From positions 405,698,248 through 405,762,247 of the forward strand of contig CM057347.1 in assembly GCA_030015575.1 (NCBI GenBank): DNA of 64,000 nt. The letters run 5' to 3'. The first letter of the stretch is position 1, and each line of letters starts with the position of its first letter. Shown here one piece after another: positions 1 to 12,549 of the stretch. The stretch is from Agapanthus africanus. Taxonomy: Eukaryota > Streptophyta > Magnoliopsida > Asparagales > Amaryllidaceae. Position numbers and translations under genes: made by a program. The notes beneath the pieces were generated by a model that saw only the letters and a program-made list of their open reading frames with translations, ran no database searches and was not told the origin of the DNA.

Positions 1-224
1 ATGCACTAATATGTATGCAACATGAATGCAAAATCAACACGAGATCTGAACATGTTTAGTACGAGAAAATATGTATTCTTATCTTAGTAAGACTTCTGTA
101 ATTTAACTGTAGTATCATCATTGAAATCTATAGAAATCCATGTCAAGCATCAACACCAAATATGAATATCTCAATGTCTCGACATCTCAGGTCTCAATGT
201 CTCGATGTCATAATGTATCAATAA

Positions 225-306
225 CTCAATATCTCGGGCTCCGGCAATCCGGACTGGCCCATAATCTCAATATCTCGGGCTCCGGCAATCCGGACTGGCC
301 CATAAA
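225..306. repeat. 41-bp tandem duplication within the LTR
   Basis: Two adjacent, essentially identical 41-bp units (225-265 and 266-306) beginning ctcaatatctcgggctccgg. The equivalent stretch of the related LTR at 57080 has a single unit, so this is a local duplication. Confidence 0.85.
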
Positions 307-945
307 CATCAATCTTAAGACTACATCGGTATCCTCCGGATATCCGCCGCGTCACAAAAAACCGGTCGTAGTGCTCCCCTGCTGGGCTCAACGCCATCAT
401 CTGCGACCATCTTGCCCCGGGGTAGCTCACCGGGTCCACCATGCACCCACAGACGGTTCCTCCTCCTCCTCGAATCAGGTATATGATACCGCTCAAGAAC
501 CGAGAAATCTCATGGTGGGCGACACATACATCATATCATGAGAAAACCGCAACTTGCATTATTAAAATGATAACGGTTTATAAAATTCTTGCGGTTTTCC
601 CAAAAATTCAGAAATTTCGTAATACTGAAATCCTCATGAAAAAAATCACCATATGTACACATACCGGTGATGATGAATGCCTATGGTATCAACAATATGA
701 AATACGATGCGTGACTAGCAAACTATGCATGAACGATGATGCAATAAGGTATATGCAAATGACTAACAATCCTACGTATCCATCATGATGAATTGAATAT
801 ACAAATACAAGTTCACAAATCATATATGTTGCAATGGTTTTATATTCTGATTTAAACAAGTTATATAGTGTTCGTGGCATAACAATTACCAAGGTGTGTG
901 TGTTCACATGAATAGTGCTCGTGCCGTATAAACCAATGGTAATAG

Positions 946-3900
946 TGTCACGTCCCGAATTTCCGTAAAATGACCGGCACTTAAACTACGAAACGTCTCG
1001 AGGCGTACGTAATCTAAGTAAGCCGAAAACCCAGAAATCCAAACCAAGAAAAGTAGTAGAGTGAAGGAAAACAATTTAAAATCAAGTAGTTTTAATAGCA
1101 TAAGCCGAATTATGCGGTTTTTTAAAAAAAACATCAAGTATTTCCTGAAAATTTCGGCAGAGTCTCCTTTGTAAATACTGGCTCCCAAACGGGATACAAC
1201 ATGAATAGTATACGAAATAAAAAAAAAGGCATCCCCAAGCGGGAGCTAGCTCTTCGTCAATCGACGGTCACAACCACACAAGCAAAATAATATACAACGC
1301 CAAGGGCGAGGATCAAAAGTCAAAAGGAAACTCAAAACCACCAGAAATATAACGAGCGACTCTAAGGTCGAAAGAATAAACAACACTGGTCTCTAACTCA
1401 ATAAATACATGTTTGGTTGATGGAATTTACTAGATACAACTGAATAATATCATACAAGGTAAATAATGGGGGTATGATACAAGTAAACCCACCTACTAGC
1501 AAATCACCCGAATGAAACTATGCCCGCAAAGCCGTAAGGAACCTGTACGGCAACCTGCAAGAAACTGGGGCACAACGGGGGTGAGTTGCCAACTCGTGAA
1601 TAGAAAAACATCTACGCACAGAAATCGCATAAATAACGCAACATAGGTCAATGATCATAATATATCCTCAAAAATATGTATAGCATGCAGCCTATAACAA
1701 TGGCTAGGGTAATATCTAACCGAGTGTAAACTCATGTGCCCGTGTCAGTGCCTCAGGTAGCAATATATCATATGAATGAGGTATGAATGCATGAAACAGA
1801 ATACATGTAAATAAAGAAATTGTTTTCATAAATTAGTGAGATTTCCTTCGTATTTTTAAACTGAGGTATCATAAATGAAATCAGCATCAACAGTGTCTAG
1901 CATCGACACAAAACATAAATCTCACTGTCTCGAAATATCAATGTCTCAATCTCAATATCTAGGGCGCCGTCAGTCCAGACCGACCCCTACCATCCATCTC
2001 AAGACCACGACGGTATCCTCCGGATATCCGACGCGTCGGGTAATATCACCAGTAGGTAGTGCTCCCCAGTCAGGCTCAAAGTCAACACCACATTCCTCTT
2101 GCCCCGGGGTACCATACCGGGCCCACCATGTACCCGTGACGGTTCCTCCACTCCTCGACACGGATCTCCAAAACCACAGCAAACTCATGGTGGACGACAC
2201 TTTACATCACTAGAAAACCGCAACATTTTATATTTTAAAAGATCATAAGTTGTAAATTTTTGCGGCTTTCCCCGAAATCCAGAAATATCATAAATCTCAA
2301 GAAATCATCACAAGTGCATATGTCAATGATAATGAACTAGGCATGAACAACTGAATAACCGTATGCATGAAGTGGTAGGTAATAACTACAGTGTCTAATA
2401 TGGCATATAAGGGAAGCACACTAATATCATGTCAAAACTACTAGCTAACAATCTAAGTCAAGCAATTATATTCTCTAAAGTGTACGTGACATGGCAATTA
2501 CCGATGAAGATGTGTGTGAGCCGGCAAGTAGGTGTACGTGGTACATACGCATCATCGGTAATGGTGCTGGTGTCCTAACAGCATGATATCAATAATGGAA
2601 TATGCAGCAAAATAAATATGCGAGGCAGAGCGAACAGCAATAATGTGCGGGAGCTGAATACTAGACACAACGATAACTAATCTGCAATAATCTAATATAA
2701 GTCCTACAAATGGTGCCTTTTGAAATAACGCGAATCATGGGGTTTTGAAAATAGGGGCTACGGTGTTTTTATGAAAAGATACGTCGTTTTTGAAATATCC
2801 GTAGATTCCCTTGAGCTGTCTTTAAAAATGCCCACGATTCGTTAGTTTTTGAAATAGGTAAGAAGTCTAATCTAATCTAACAACTACACTAAACTATACG
2901 GCTGAACTAACAAGCTGAACTACAGGTAATGAAACCGCCTATCATCTGAGTCGATACATATACATACCTGTATATGTATAGTCGGTGATCCCGCCTCAAT
3001 AATATCATATCCGATACCATATCTATAATCAGGCATCCAAAGTCAAGAGTGCGGATCAATCATCAATATAGCTCGTACGTAAATCCGTCGTACGGCATCC
3101 CAATCTGGGTACGGGTCAATATCACATTCATCATACTATTCACCTGGTATCCTCTTTATCAAATATCATGATCGGGGTACTGATCTACGTCTAGTACCAT
3201 ACTGATACCGCCTACGTGTGCATGGACGTATGTGAAACACTACGTCAAGGACCCGCTACAACGTCATGTCGTATCTAAGATACAAACCCTGCTATATCAC
3301 CGATCTCACGGCCTCAAATCAAATCTCATCGACTCAGCTCAATCCCAAGTATCATCCTCAATCCGTATGTGAACACATAGTCCCATACCCATGTGAATAC
3401 ATAACTATAAAGAATCCCATGAGTACATATCAATAGGAATGTATGCAAGTATGTATGTGTGTATGTGTAGTGCAACACTACCCTAGGGTTCGCAACACTA
3501 AAAATAGTCCAACACACCAATATCCATCCTAAGCATCGTTATTAATTCTAAATAACATATAATAATTGTTGGTGTGTATACGCATCTGTATACACCACCA
3601 CGGACTGCGGGGGTGCTATACGCCATCCACCCGACTTCTCCCCGTAGATATAAATCTACTCACCTGGTCCTCGCTAGCCGGTGCCGACGTTGCCACGCGC
3701 TTACTTGTCGTCTCGAAATCCACATGGGGGTACCTACATATCATAACGCACCATATCTCATTAAAATCCGACTCATGATCAAAACGACGCACGAATCCCA
3801 CATAGGTCAAAACCTATGGTTGCTTTCACAAATCAACCCAAAAACCCTCGACGTCGGCGTACAAACGCCAAACCATCGAGAAAAACCCAAATACACTCAT

Positions 3901-5416
3901 TTGCACATTCACGAACACTAATTTTAATATAAACTAGGTTAAAACTCACAAAAACGCCAATTTCACTCAAAAAGTCATTTTTCCGAAAATCTAGCAAGCA
4001 CAATTCGCCGTTTTTGTACAAAACACGATGTTTAAATGAATGTAGCGGCCAATATATTTATTAAATATCTTAAATAAGCCATAAAAACCATTTCCATAAT
4101 TTAAACTCATAAATTTGCATAATTTCCAAAATCCTAGTTTGCAAAATATCAAATTTAACACCCTTTAAAGCAAAATTCACAATTCATCAATTAAGCTTCG
4201 TTTTGCATGAACCAAAGTCATTAAACCACTCATTATAATAGTTATAATGACATGAACACTTAATTATATTTTCATCTAAGCATTTGATAATTTTTCAAAA
4301 ACTCTAGTTAGCAAAAACAAAACTTAATTTAGACATTTCCATGCAACAATATGAAATTTAACTACTAAATTACTTTCTACAAATTCTAAGATGGTAAACT
4401 ACCCATCACAACCATACACCAATTCACAATAACCTAACTTGCATTCAAACCCTTTTCTTGAATTCCAAAACGTGCAATTAAACTCACATATCCAAATAAC
4501 ACTTAAATAAATTAGCTTAAGAATTTAGTAACAATTTAAGCAACAAAAATGTTTAGAAATATACCCAACAGCATATGAAGATCCACAAGCATCCATGGCA
4601 CTCCAAAATGCTCTCTTTTCACAAGGATCCATGCTTGAAATGCTAAGGAATAATGGGTAAGTGTTGGATTTGGAAAAAAAGCTTTGAAATTGTATGGATT
4701 TTGAAGCCTTTTTATGGATTTTTGAAGCAAAAATGGAGTGAGAACTTGGGGAGGGGGGCTGCTGCTAAGGGATCAGTTTCGGCCAGATTTTGGGGGGAGT
4801 GGGTGAGTGAGGAGAGAGAGTGAGGTGGGGAAAGTTGTTTCAAGTCAAAGTCAACTCAATTTATATCATTTTCTACTCTTTTCTTTTCTTTTCTTTTCCT
4901 TTTCTTTCCTTTGCAAACCAAGTGGGGAAAAAGTGAGGGCTGCTGAATTTGGCTAAGGGGAGGAGTAAGTGGGGGTGTGTGGGTGTGGGTACGGGTGTGG
5001 GGTGATGAAAAATGATAGATACGATACCCCAAACATCCATTTACGCTAAAAAAAACCTTTTTTTTTTCAAAAATTTCTAAACCGTTTTGGCAAATGATTT
5101 CGTTCCAAAAACCACATAATAAAATTTTATTTAATGTTTTATGATGCACAAAATTTGTTTCAACTCATTCCGATTTGTAATTTTCCCTAATTAAATGTAT
5201 TAGTGACGGCTTAAAATAATAATAAAATAATATTTTTTTCAGAAAATTTGAAATTTCACCAGCGGCTCAATAAACACCAAATAATAGCAATTACATAGCT
5301 AGAATATGTATATTTAATTTTTATAATAAGATATTTGTATTTTGACTTTTTACAGAAAACCCCCTCATTTTACCGATTTTCCGAAATTTCACCGAAACGA
5401 TTTTCAAAACGCTACA
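946..5416 (-). mobile_element. Solo LTR, chromovirus/LARD type (4.47 kb), TSD aatag
   Basis: Starts tgtcacgtcccg and ends aaacgctaca (TGTAGC...GTGACA on the - strand). It is bounded by a perfect 5-bp target duplication, aatag, at 941-945 and 5417-5421. Length and order of recognisable blocks follow the 4.54-kb LTR at 56146-60682: accggcactta-acta/ttacgaa near the start, gggggtgagttgcc at about 1577, cggtaatggtgctgg at about 2558, and an AT-rich tail. No internal domain, primer site or reading frame is attached, so it is a solo LTR left by LTR-LTR recombination. It sits inside another LTR of the same superfamily. Confidence 0.88.
4869..4908. repeat. TTTTC pentanucleotide microsatellite
   Basis: Short run of imperfect ttttc units inside the solo LTR. 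No further function is visible. Confidence 0.7.
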
Positions 5417-7053
5417 AATAGTGTAAGTGTCCTATGAGATGATATCACATATATATATATATAAAAGATGATGCGATACAACGAGATGAATAATTAGCAA
5501 CTACGCATATAAATGCAAGTGCTAAAAGAAATTCTAATTATCGGGCGCTTTGCGCCATCCAGACGATTCCCCCGTAGATGTGTACATCTACCAACCGGGA
5601 CGCCTCGGCTGGTCCGATCCAATCACCGCCTTTCCTTTCCGTGCCATGTCCGATGTCTCCGCAACCGATCCTGGAATCGTACAAATATCAATATAGAAAG
5701 CTAAACATTCGATAAAACGCGAAGATGGCGATACGAAGGAATTAACGCTACGAGTAAGAATACGTGTGCACTTGGTGCACAAGACGTGTATAACAACACA
5801 CAAAACCATCCAGATCTGGCTGTTATCCCAGACACACTAGGCCACGACTCGCATCGCACGTATCGCGCAAGACACAGCACACCAAAAATAGGTCCCAGAT
5901 TTTATCTGGAGCAGAAACAAGAAAAAAAAAACAAGACCATACCTCATATAATACCTACAGACAACTACCTGCAAAGTTTCAACGTTTTTCTCCAAAATTG
6001 GGTCGGCCACGATGGGGTTGTCACCGGATCAAATCGGGTGAAAAGGGTCCAGATTTCTACACTACACTCCTAACACAATGTATAGTATATTGTATATGTT
6101 TGTTTGTTTTAAAAACCACCACGGTAATAGAAGATTCATAATATCCTAAAACTTGATTAAAAACCGTTTTAAAACTCAAATTAGTGACATTAAGGTATTT
6201 TAGTGTAAACTTGTAGAAGGAATAAGATTAATAGACACTAACTAAACTTAATTATCCTAATTATACCATACAAACCCTAACTTATCCTAATCTTCACTTA
6301 AACTTCAATGTTAGTACTAATATACCACTTAAACACTAAATTAAGCATGATAAACCAAAATTTTAGCAAAGGAATACTTAAGTTAGGCCGTATACCTCAA
6401 GGGGGGATTGAATTGATTCAACTTAAGATTTCTTGCCTCCCAAATGGAAAACTTGCCTCAAGAACCATGAAAAGGCTTGATTTTTTATGTTTGGATTTGA
6501 TTTTTGTGAAGGTGTGAGGTAGAGATTAATCCAAGGAAAAATGAAGAAGGAAGAAGGAAGAAGGGAGAGGGCTGCTGAGTTGAGAGAGTGTGTGTGTTCT
6601 AGAGTGAAGAGAGGGAGAAAGAAATGAGCCATGCTTGCATTAAATGCCTCCCATGCCTACATTTCTTTTCTTTTTCTCATTTCTTAAAAAAATGAAAATT
6701 CTAGAACACTTGAGAGGAGAGAAAGAAGAGTATGTTATATATAAAGAAAAAGAGATTAAGTTGCCATGGTTGTTTAAGCATGTGTCAACATGTTGTTAAA
6801 CTAGGGTTACACAAGATGTGTGTGCATGTTTTTAAGAAAATAGCTTAGTAATTAGTAAATAAGTAAAATAAATAATTAAGTGAACAATAATTTAAATGTT
6901 AACTAATAAAACATGATTATACACATATTTACATCTTCAAAAAGATATATCCATGATTATATGAAAAATATTTATTAACTAGGTTTTTACGTAAAACACG
7001 CATTATCGCTAATTAACACGAAATTAACCTATACGAAGTTTCAAAGTGTTACA

Positions 7054-8043
7054 GGCGGCCACAGATCCCTCGTGGCGACCAATTCAATGACCCCTGGGCG
7101 CCTCACAGCTCCACGCCACCCCGCCCTGAGGCCCATCGCTCTCCTGTCCCTCCCGAGGAAGTGTCTGTCAGCTCGCCTGCTCCCAGGCATGGCCGGCGCC
7201 CTCTCCCTCGACAGGGTCGCGCAGATGGGACTCACTAAGGTAGCTTGAAGACGACCTCGCCGGGGGACCTGAGGAACCTCATAGAACGGAATCGGAACCA
7301 CGGCCAGACGCAGACTGCCAGCAGGAAGGGCCATCACTCCGAGTATGCCGAATCCTGAGGATATCACGACTGACTCGATGCCCTCGAAAAGAAGATCGAG
7401 GGTATACATCGAGAGAGTCTCCCTTCAAGCGAGGGGGCTAGATATGCCGCCGACTCGCTTATGAAGCCCTTCACCGAAGAGCTGCTCGCTGTCCGCGTCT
7501 CCTCCAGGAACAAGCCTCCAAAGGTGTCCCTCTTCGACGGAAAGTCCGACCCGAAAGACCACTTAGACGCGTTCACGGCCGGGATGAGGTTCCGGGACAA
7601 CTCTGACACCGCCCAATGCCGAGCGTTCCCTGCCACTCTCATCCGCGCTGAACGAGATTGGTTCCGAGGACTCATGCCATGCTCCATCTCTACCTTCGAT
7701 GAGCTGGCCGCCCAATTCCTTCGGCCATTTCGTCGGGAACAGACGGCAGAAGCGGATCATCGACTACCTCTTCACTATAAAGAGCGGGGACAAGGAATCT
7801 TTCAAAGGATACGTCACCCGCTTCTACAACGCTCTTCTTGAAGTCCCAGAGTACCGGGACGAGATGGTCATCACGGCCCTTAGGTCGGGTCTTAGGCACA
7901 AGGAGTGGCTCCGCTCATTTGCATTAGCACAACCTAAGACCATGGCCGAGATAAAAGCCTGGACCGAGCGAGAGATCCAGCTCGAGTCCGAGGTGAACGC
8001 AAACCTACCCCGGACCGACCAGGCCGATCAAAAGAAAAGAGCC
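7054..8043 (+). pseudogene. Tat element C1: gag, N-terminal and capsid part (broken)
   Basis: This encodes the structural Gag protein that packages the RNA of a Ty3/gypsy element of the Tat (Retand-like) lineage. The best frame begins at 7461 with the motif KPFTEELL, followed by SLFDGKSDPKDHLDAF and CRAFPATL...RDWFRGL, the signature order of Tat Gag (FDGxxDPxDHLxxF, CRAFPxTL, WFRSL). The frame shifts by one near 7735-7745 and continues as IKSGDKESFKGYVTRF to 8043. Upstream, 7054-7440 is the expected variable N-terminus but holds several stops. The left side is cut by a long LTR at 7053. The right side is cut after 8043 by a solo LTR, and gag resumes at 9498. It cannot make a functional protein. 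Lineage call from motifs; I am sure of gypsy Gag, fairly sure of Tat. Confidence 0.82.
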
Positions 8044-9492
8044 TGATTGATACGAAAAAGTGTGTTTGTAGTTTAACCGCAATCAATAACAATGTCGCAT
8101 GTAGCTAGACCGAGATGAGTACGGGTCGTCCTCAGGGAAACGTTGAATCTTTTACTCTTACTTTAGATGTGTTGAAAAAGAGCGGAGGGATAAAGAATTT
8201 TGAAGAATGGTTTCTAGATCTACGTTAAGCAAGAATGCAAAAATATAGATCTAGATTATTTTAGGGATGTAGTTAATATAATAAGGGGGTTTGTAGGGTT
8301 CGTTAGGATTTAGTAGTCATGGACGATTAATTAAAAGTTACCCTTTTATCCTTTAATAGATTTAAAACTAGAACGACGGTGATGCGTGTAGATTAGGGTT
8401 TCTGGAGGGAAAAGGAATCCCACTCTTAACCCTTATCTCGACACGGAACTCCGTTCATATCTAGCCTTTACCAAAACAATCATTAATCTAATCTCTAATC
8501 GCGATCGGAACTATCAAAGAATTGTTAGCGCACCCGATTAGGATGTTAATGATTCTTTTGATAAAGTTCATAAATGTTATAGGACTTAAAAAGGGTTTAG
8601 GGATGTTCATCATCCATTAGCCTACCATAATCCTACGAACCCTAACAAGCGGAGAATTACTCGCGCGTGTTGGGAGAAAAAGAGATGGAGAGAAAATGCA
8701 TAAATAGAATAAGAAAAAGAACTACCTTTATTAATCAACAATATTCATTACACTTTGATTCCTTAGAAAATGATTACAAATACTAGTTTGCTTCTCGATC
8801 TCTTCTAAGGAGGTAGATGAACCGTTGATGATCAGCCTGGATGCGTGAGCCGTCTTGGACTTCGTGATCTCGTCGGCTTGATGATTTTTCCAAGAGGCTC
8901 TCGGTCCATATTTATAGCCCCAAAGACAGAACTATTGCTTCCAAATTAGGAAAATAACAGCAAAGATTTTTCCACAAAAATTGCAGCAACTAAATCTTCA
9001 AAATTGCCGCGGATCCACGGCCCAAGGGGGGTATGGCCGCGGATCCGCGGCCATTTAATCTTGACCCTTGATCAAATTTTTGGGGCTTCTTGTGTGTGAC
9101 ATTTGGCGATCTCTGGAACCTTTGTAACATGGAAATCTTCTCGTGGCTGCTGCCAGACTTGGTCTTCAAGTTTTGCTTTCTTAATTAGCCAGGTTTTCTT
9201 TAACAACTTGATTTCCTTGATTTTAGTCTTGAAAAATTCTGCATAACTTGGAAAAATTCTGCACAACAACTCAAATAATATTTAGTAGACTTTGTTCTAC
9301 TAGGATTTGGTCAATGATATTATTTGCATACATTTTCCTACCAAATGCTAATTATAATATATCAACACATGGAAAATAGTATTTTTACACATAAACCCTC
9401 ATATGTATGATATATTATAATAAAGACCTTTTTTTAATATGAAAATGGTAGGAAAAATGTAATAACAAATGTGCAGTTTTATCAACTGAACA
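8044..9492 (-). mobile_element. Solo LTR, Athila type (1.45 kb), TSD gagcc
   Basis: Begins tgattgatacg and ends atcaactgaaca. The perfect target duplication gagcc lies at 8039-8043 and 9493-9497. The start (TGATTGAT...aaccgcaatcaat) and the GGCCGCGGATCCGCGGCC palindrome match the LTRs of the Athila element at 35724-47272, in the same orientation. Its insertion splits the gag of Tat element C1. No internal sequence remains. Confidence 0.9.
9033..9054. repeat. Perfect 22-bp palindrome in the Athila-type LTR
   Basis: Core GGCCGCGGATCCGCGGCC (18 bp) with one more matching base pair (A/T, T/A) at each of two positions outward gives a 22-bp perfect palindrome. A weaker copy lies at about 9006-9022. 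The same core recurs in both LTRs of the Athila element. Confidence 0.9.
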
Positions 9493-9497
9493 GAGCC

Positions 9498-9830
9498 AGA
9501 GAAGAGAAAAAGAAGATTGACCGGCCAAAACCATACTCCCCGAAGTTCCAGGAGTATACCCCACTCAATATCTCCCAGACAGAGCTGTTGGAGGAGGCGA
9601 AGAGCGAGAGATTTTTCAAACTCCCCCGGGTCAACAATAGGGCGGCCAAACGGACATGGGGACCCTACTGCGCCTTCCACAGGTCGCAGGGACACCCCAC
9701 CGAGAACTGCAAACAGCTCTGAGACTACATCGAGGAGTTAATTCGCTCGGGGCACCTGGCAAAATACTTGCAGGAAAAGCGACAAGCCGACCGGGAGCAA
9801 GAGAACCATCCCCTCCCGGTGAGCTGACGA
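9498..9830 (+). pseudogene. Tat element C1: gag, C-terminal zinc-knuckle part
   Basis: This continues Gag after the solo LTR. The frame reads PYSPKFQEYTPLNISQTELL, which corresponds to the Tat motif YTPLNxSRxxIL. Then follows a zinc-binding cluster YCAFHRSQGHPTENC with spacing C-x2-H-x4-H-x4-C, the form used in Tat Gag to bind RNA. A TGA at 9720-9722 interrupts the frame directly after CKQL. The same frame then continues as DYIEELIRSGHLAKYL, the usual continuation (DEIExLIRxGxLxKY). So this is one Gag with a point nonsense change, not two genes. Not functional. Confident as Tat Gag. Confidence 0.83.
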
Positions 9831-9834
9831 TCGG

Positions 9835-10451
9835 CCAAATCATGGTCATGTCAGCGAGGGGTGCGCCTGGGGACGACGAAACACAACGCCCCCTGCTGGT
9901 CGAGGGGACTAGCAACCAACCCAGGAAAAGGATCAAAACAACCGAGCCCATCACCTTTACCGATGAGGATCTCCACGGGATATCCTTTACTCACAACGAC
10001 CCCCTGGTGATTACAGCACAGGTCCACCGCTACGAAGTTCAAAGGATACTTTCAAAGGATACTGGTCGACTTAGGGAGCACGGCAGAAATCCTCTTCTAC
10101 GACTGCTTTCTACGTATGGGGCTTGCCCCGTCGGACCTGAGGCTGACCGCCCACATCCTGTCGGGGTTTACTAACCACTCCATCCCGGCAAAAGGAGTGG
10201 TCGCCCTCCTACTTAACATTAGGGAGGCAGAACATACACGTACCGTGCCTGTGGAGTTCATCATCGCCAGAATTCTGTCGACCTATAATATCCTCCTAGG
10301 ATGCCCGATGCTAAACTCTCTTCGGGCCCAGATATCGACCTACCACCTCGCGGTCAAGTTTCCGCTCAACCAAGGCAGAATAGGCCGGGCCTACGGGATC
10401 CAGCACGCTGCAAAGATTTGCTTCATAGCGACATCTATGCTCGAGGAGTGA
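9835..10451 (+). pseudogene. Tat element C1: aspartic protease region (broken)
   Basis: This is the retroviral-type aspartic protease that cuts the Gag-Pol polyprotein. The frame first shows ITFTDEDLHGISFTHND and VITAQVHRYEVQRIL, the usual lead-in. After a 13-bp tandem duplication (10038-10050 repeated at 10051-10063) it resumes in another frame as ILVDLGSTAEILFYDCF, then LGCPMLNSLRAQISTYHLAVKFP. The active-site triad normally reads D-[TSG]-G; here it is D-L-G, so the enzyme would be inactive even without the frameshift. A TGA closes the segment at 10451. Followed by the RT region. Confidence 0.8.
10038..10063. repeat. 13-bp tandem duplication causing a frameshift
   Basis: ttcaaaggatact is present twice in a row. 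Removing one copy would put the protease lead-in and active site in one frame, so the duplication is a lesion. Confidence 0.88.
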
Positions 10452-10531
10452 AGCGATGACCTAGAAAGCACGGATGGTTTCAAGGGGTCCTTGGATACTC
10501 GAGACGAGCAAAAAAAATCCGAGGAGCCCCG

Positions 10532-11898
10532 GTGAAGCCGCTAATGGAGGTCCCCCTCGTCGAAGGAGACAATGAACGAACCATCCAAATCGGGTCACTC
10601 TTAACGAGGACTTGGCGCGACTACCTGGTCCACTTCCTCAGAGGGAACTCAGACATGTTCGCCTGGGCGCCTTCTGACATGCCTGGGATCGACCCTAAAG
10701 TAATATCACATAAGCTCGGGGTCAACCCGGCGGTCCGACCCGTCAGGCAGAAGAAACGAAGCTCTCCGATCAAGCAAAAACCGATCGAGGACGAGGTTGA
10801 CAGGCTGCTTGCAGCCAACTTCATTCGGAACGTAGCATACTCGGAATAGTTGGCGAATGTGGTCATGATTAGAAAGGCAAGCGGGAAGCGGCGCATGTAC
10901 ATCGACTTCACTGATCTCAACAAGGCCTGCCTGAAAGATAACTATCCCCTCTCTCGGATAGATCAACTCGTCGACAGTTCGGCAGGCCATGAGCTACTCA
11001 GCTTTATGGATGCTTTCTCCGGCTACAACCAGATCTGTATGAACCCGGCGGACGAAGAGCTCACCGCATTCACAACGGACCGGGGGTATAGTGCTATAAA
11101 GTGATGCCTTTCGGCCTCAAAAACGCCGGGGCTACGTACCAATACTTGGTCAACAAGATGTTCAAACCACATATCAGGAGGAACATAGAGGTTTACGTCG
11201 ACGACATGCTCGTTAAATCGACCTCGTCGGATGAGCACGCCAAAGATCTGAGCGAGACTTTCGACATCCTCCGCAAGTACAAAATGAAACTGAATCCCGC
11301 CAAGTGCGCGTTCGGGGTCACTAGCGGAAAATTCCTCGGATTCATGGTTACCCATCGAGGAATCGAGGCTAACCCGGAGAAAATCAGTGCCATCCTCAAC
11401 ATGGCCACACCAAAGACCAACGTCGAAATCATGCGGTTCACGGGAAGGGTAGCCGCCCTGAGTCGTTTCATTTCAAGATCCGGGGAAAAGTGCCCCCCAT
11501 TCTTCAAAGCCCTGAAGAAGATCCCAAGGCTCGAATGGTCAGAGGAGTGTCAGATCGCTTTCGAGCAATTGAAAATGCACCTGGCGACTCCCCCACTACT
11601 CACCCGGCCAGTTGAAGGAGACGAGCTATCGCTATATCTAGCGGTGTCCAATCAAGCTGCAGGCTCGGTGCTCATCCGAGAGGTCAAAAGAGTCCAGAGG
11701 TCGGTCTATTATGTAAGCCACGTCTTTAAGGACGCGGAAACAAGGTACCCTGCCATAGAGAAGATTTTATTGGTGCTTATAGTGGCCTCAAGGAAACTGT
11801 GGCACTACTTCCAGGCACACACCATCCTCGTTCTCACCAAGCGCCCTTTAGGGGCCATTCTCGCCTCCCCCGAGTCTTCTGGTCGTTTGGAGAAGTGA
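10532..11898 (+). pseudogene. Tat element C1: reverse transcriptase and first RNase H
   Basis: The RT copies the element's RNA into DNA, and the linked RNase H removes the RNA strand. Visible motifs are FAWAPSDMPGIDP (a lead-in typical of Tat), MYIDFTDLNKAC, MDAFSGYNQI, MPFGLKNAGATYQ, and the catalytic YVDD box at 11194-11205. The first RNase H follows (LSLYLAVSNQAAGSVLI, ending AILASPESSGRLEK). Lesions: TAG after NVAYSE at about 10848 where Trp is expected, a 1-base shift near 11100 just before MPFGL, and a TGA at 11896-11898. The polymerase active site itself is intact, but the frame is not. Lineage Tat, confident. Confidence 0.88.
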
Positions 11899-11959
11899 AG
11901 GTGGGAGTTATACTAATTCAACATCAAATACCGCCCGAGGCAGGCTATCAAGGCGCAAG

Positions 11960-12520
11960 TCCTAGCAGATTTTATCTTCGAATGCACTATTCCCAACAAG
12001 GAGGCAGTTGCCGTGCCGGCCCCCGGATCTCACCCCTCGATCGAAGAGAGGCCCAACTCCATCCCTGATTGGGTCCTTTACGTCGACGAGTCATCAACCG
12101 AAAAAAGGCTGTGATGCGGGCCTCGTCATTAAAGGCCCAAACGAGGCAGAGATGGAGTATTCTTTGAAGCTCGGGTTCAAAACCTTAAACAACACCGCGG
12201 AGTATGAGGCTTTGCTAGCTGGACTGCGAATCGCATCCCGAGTAGGGCTGAAGGCGATCCGAATCTGCAGTGACTCCGCCCTGGTCGTTGGCCAAGTGAC
12301 CGTCCGTTTAAAGTCATGGGAACCTCTGATGGTGAAATACTTAGCCGAGGTAAGAAGACTACGAAAGGACTTCAACAAAGTTCAAGTGGAGCAGATCCAC
12401 CGGCACCTAAATGCCTAGGCCGACGCCCTAAGCAAGCTAGCTTCCTCCTACACGGCCAACAACAAGAGAAATATCCTCTTTGAGGTCTTGCCACCGCCCA
12501 GCATGGAAGACAGAGCGACA
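11960..12520 (+). pseudogene. Tat element C1: second (archaeal-type) RNase H
   Basis: A second RNase H domain lies after the first, an arrangement known from Tat-lineage elements and useful for placing C1 there. The frame shows GLVIKGPNEAEMEYSLKLGF, then NNTAEYEALLAGLRIA with the catalytic Glu, then IRICSDSALVVGQV with the catalytic Asp, and ADALSKLAS near 12420-12440. The expected start motif (xVDGxSxxxxSG) is damaged: it reads YVDESSTEKRL and then shifts frame at about 12110. A TAG at about 12416-12418 stands where Gln normally occurs (NA*ADALSKLAS). Non-functional. Confidence 0.8.
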
Positions 12521-12549
12521 CCACTCCAAAGTTACACGGCCCGGGAAAA

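Larger units (their letters stand above)
1..7053 (-). mobile_element. Long chromovirus-type LTR (outer copy), split by a nested solo LTR
   Basis: Two pieces, 1-940 and 5422-7053, read as one LTR once the insertion at 946-5416 is removed. Both align by eye with the LTR at 56146-60682: the block around 225-360 matches 57080-57170 (shared tatctcgggctccg and tatcctccggatatccgcc), and 5545-5600 matches 58835-58890 (cgccatcca, cccccgtagat, acatctac). The right end is gtgttaca at 7053, which on the - strand is TGTAAC, the start of this LTR type. The next base begins Tat gag sequence with no polypurine tract, so this is a 5' or solo LTR on the - strand. The left end lies outside the window. No coding capacity seen. 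Confidence 0.75.
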
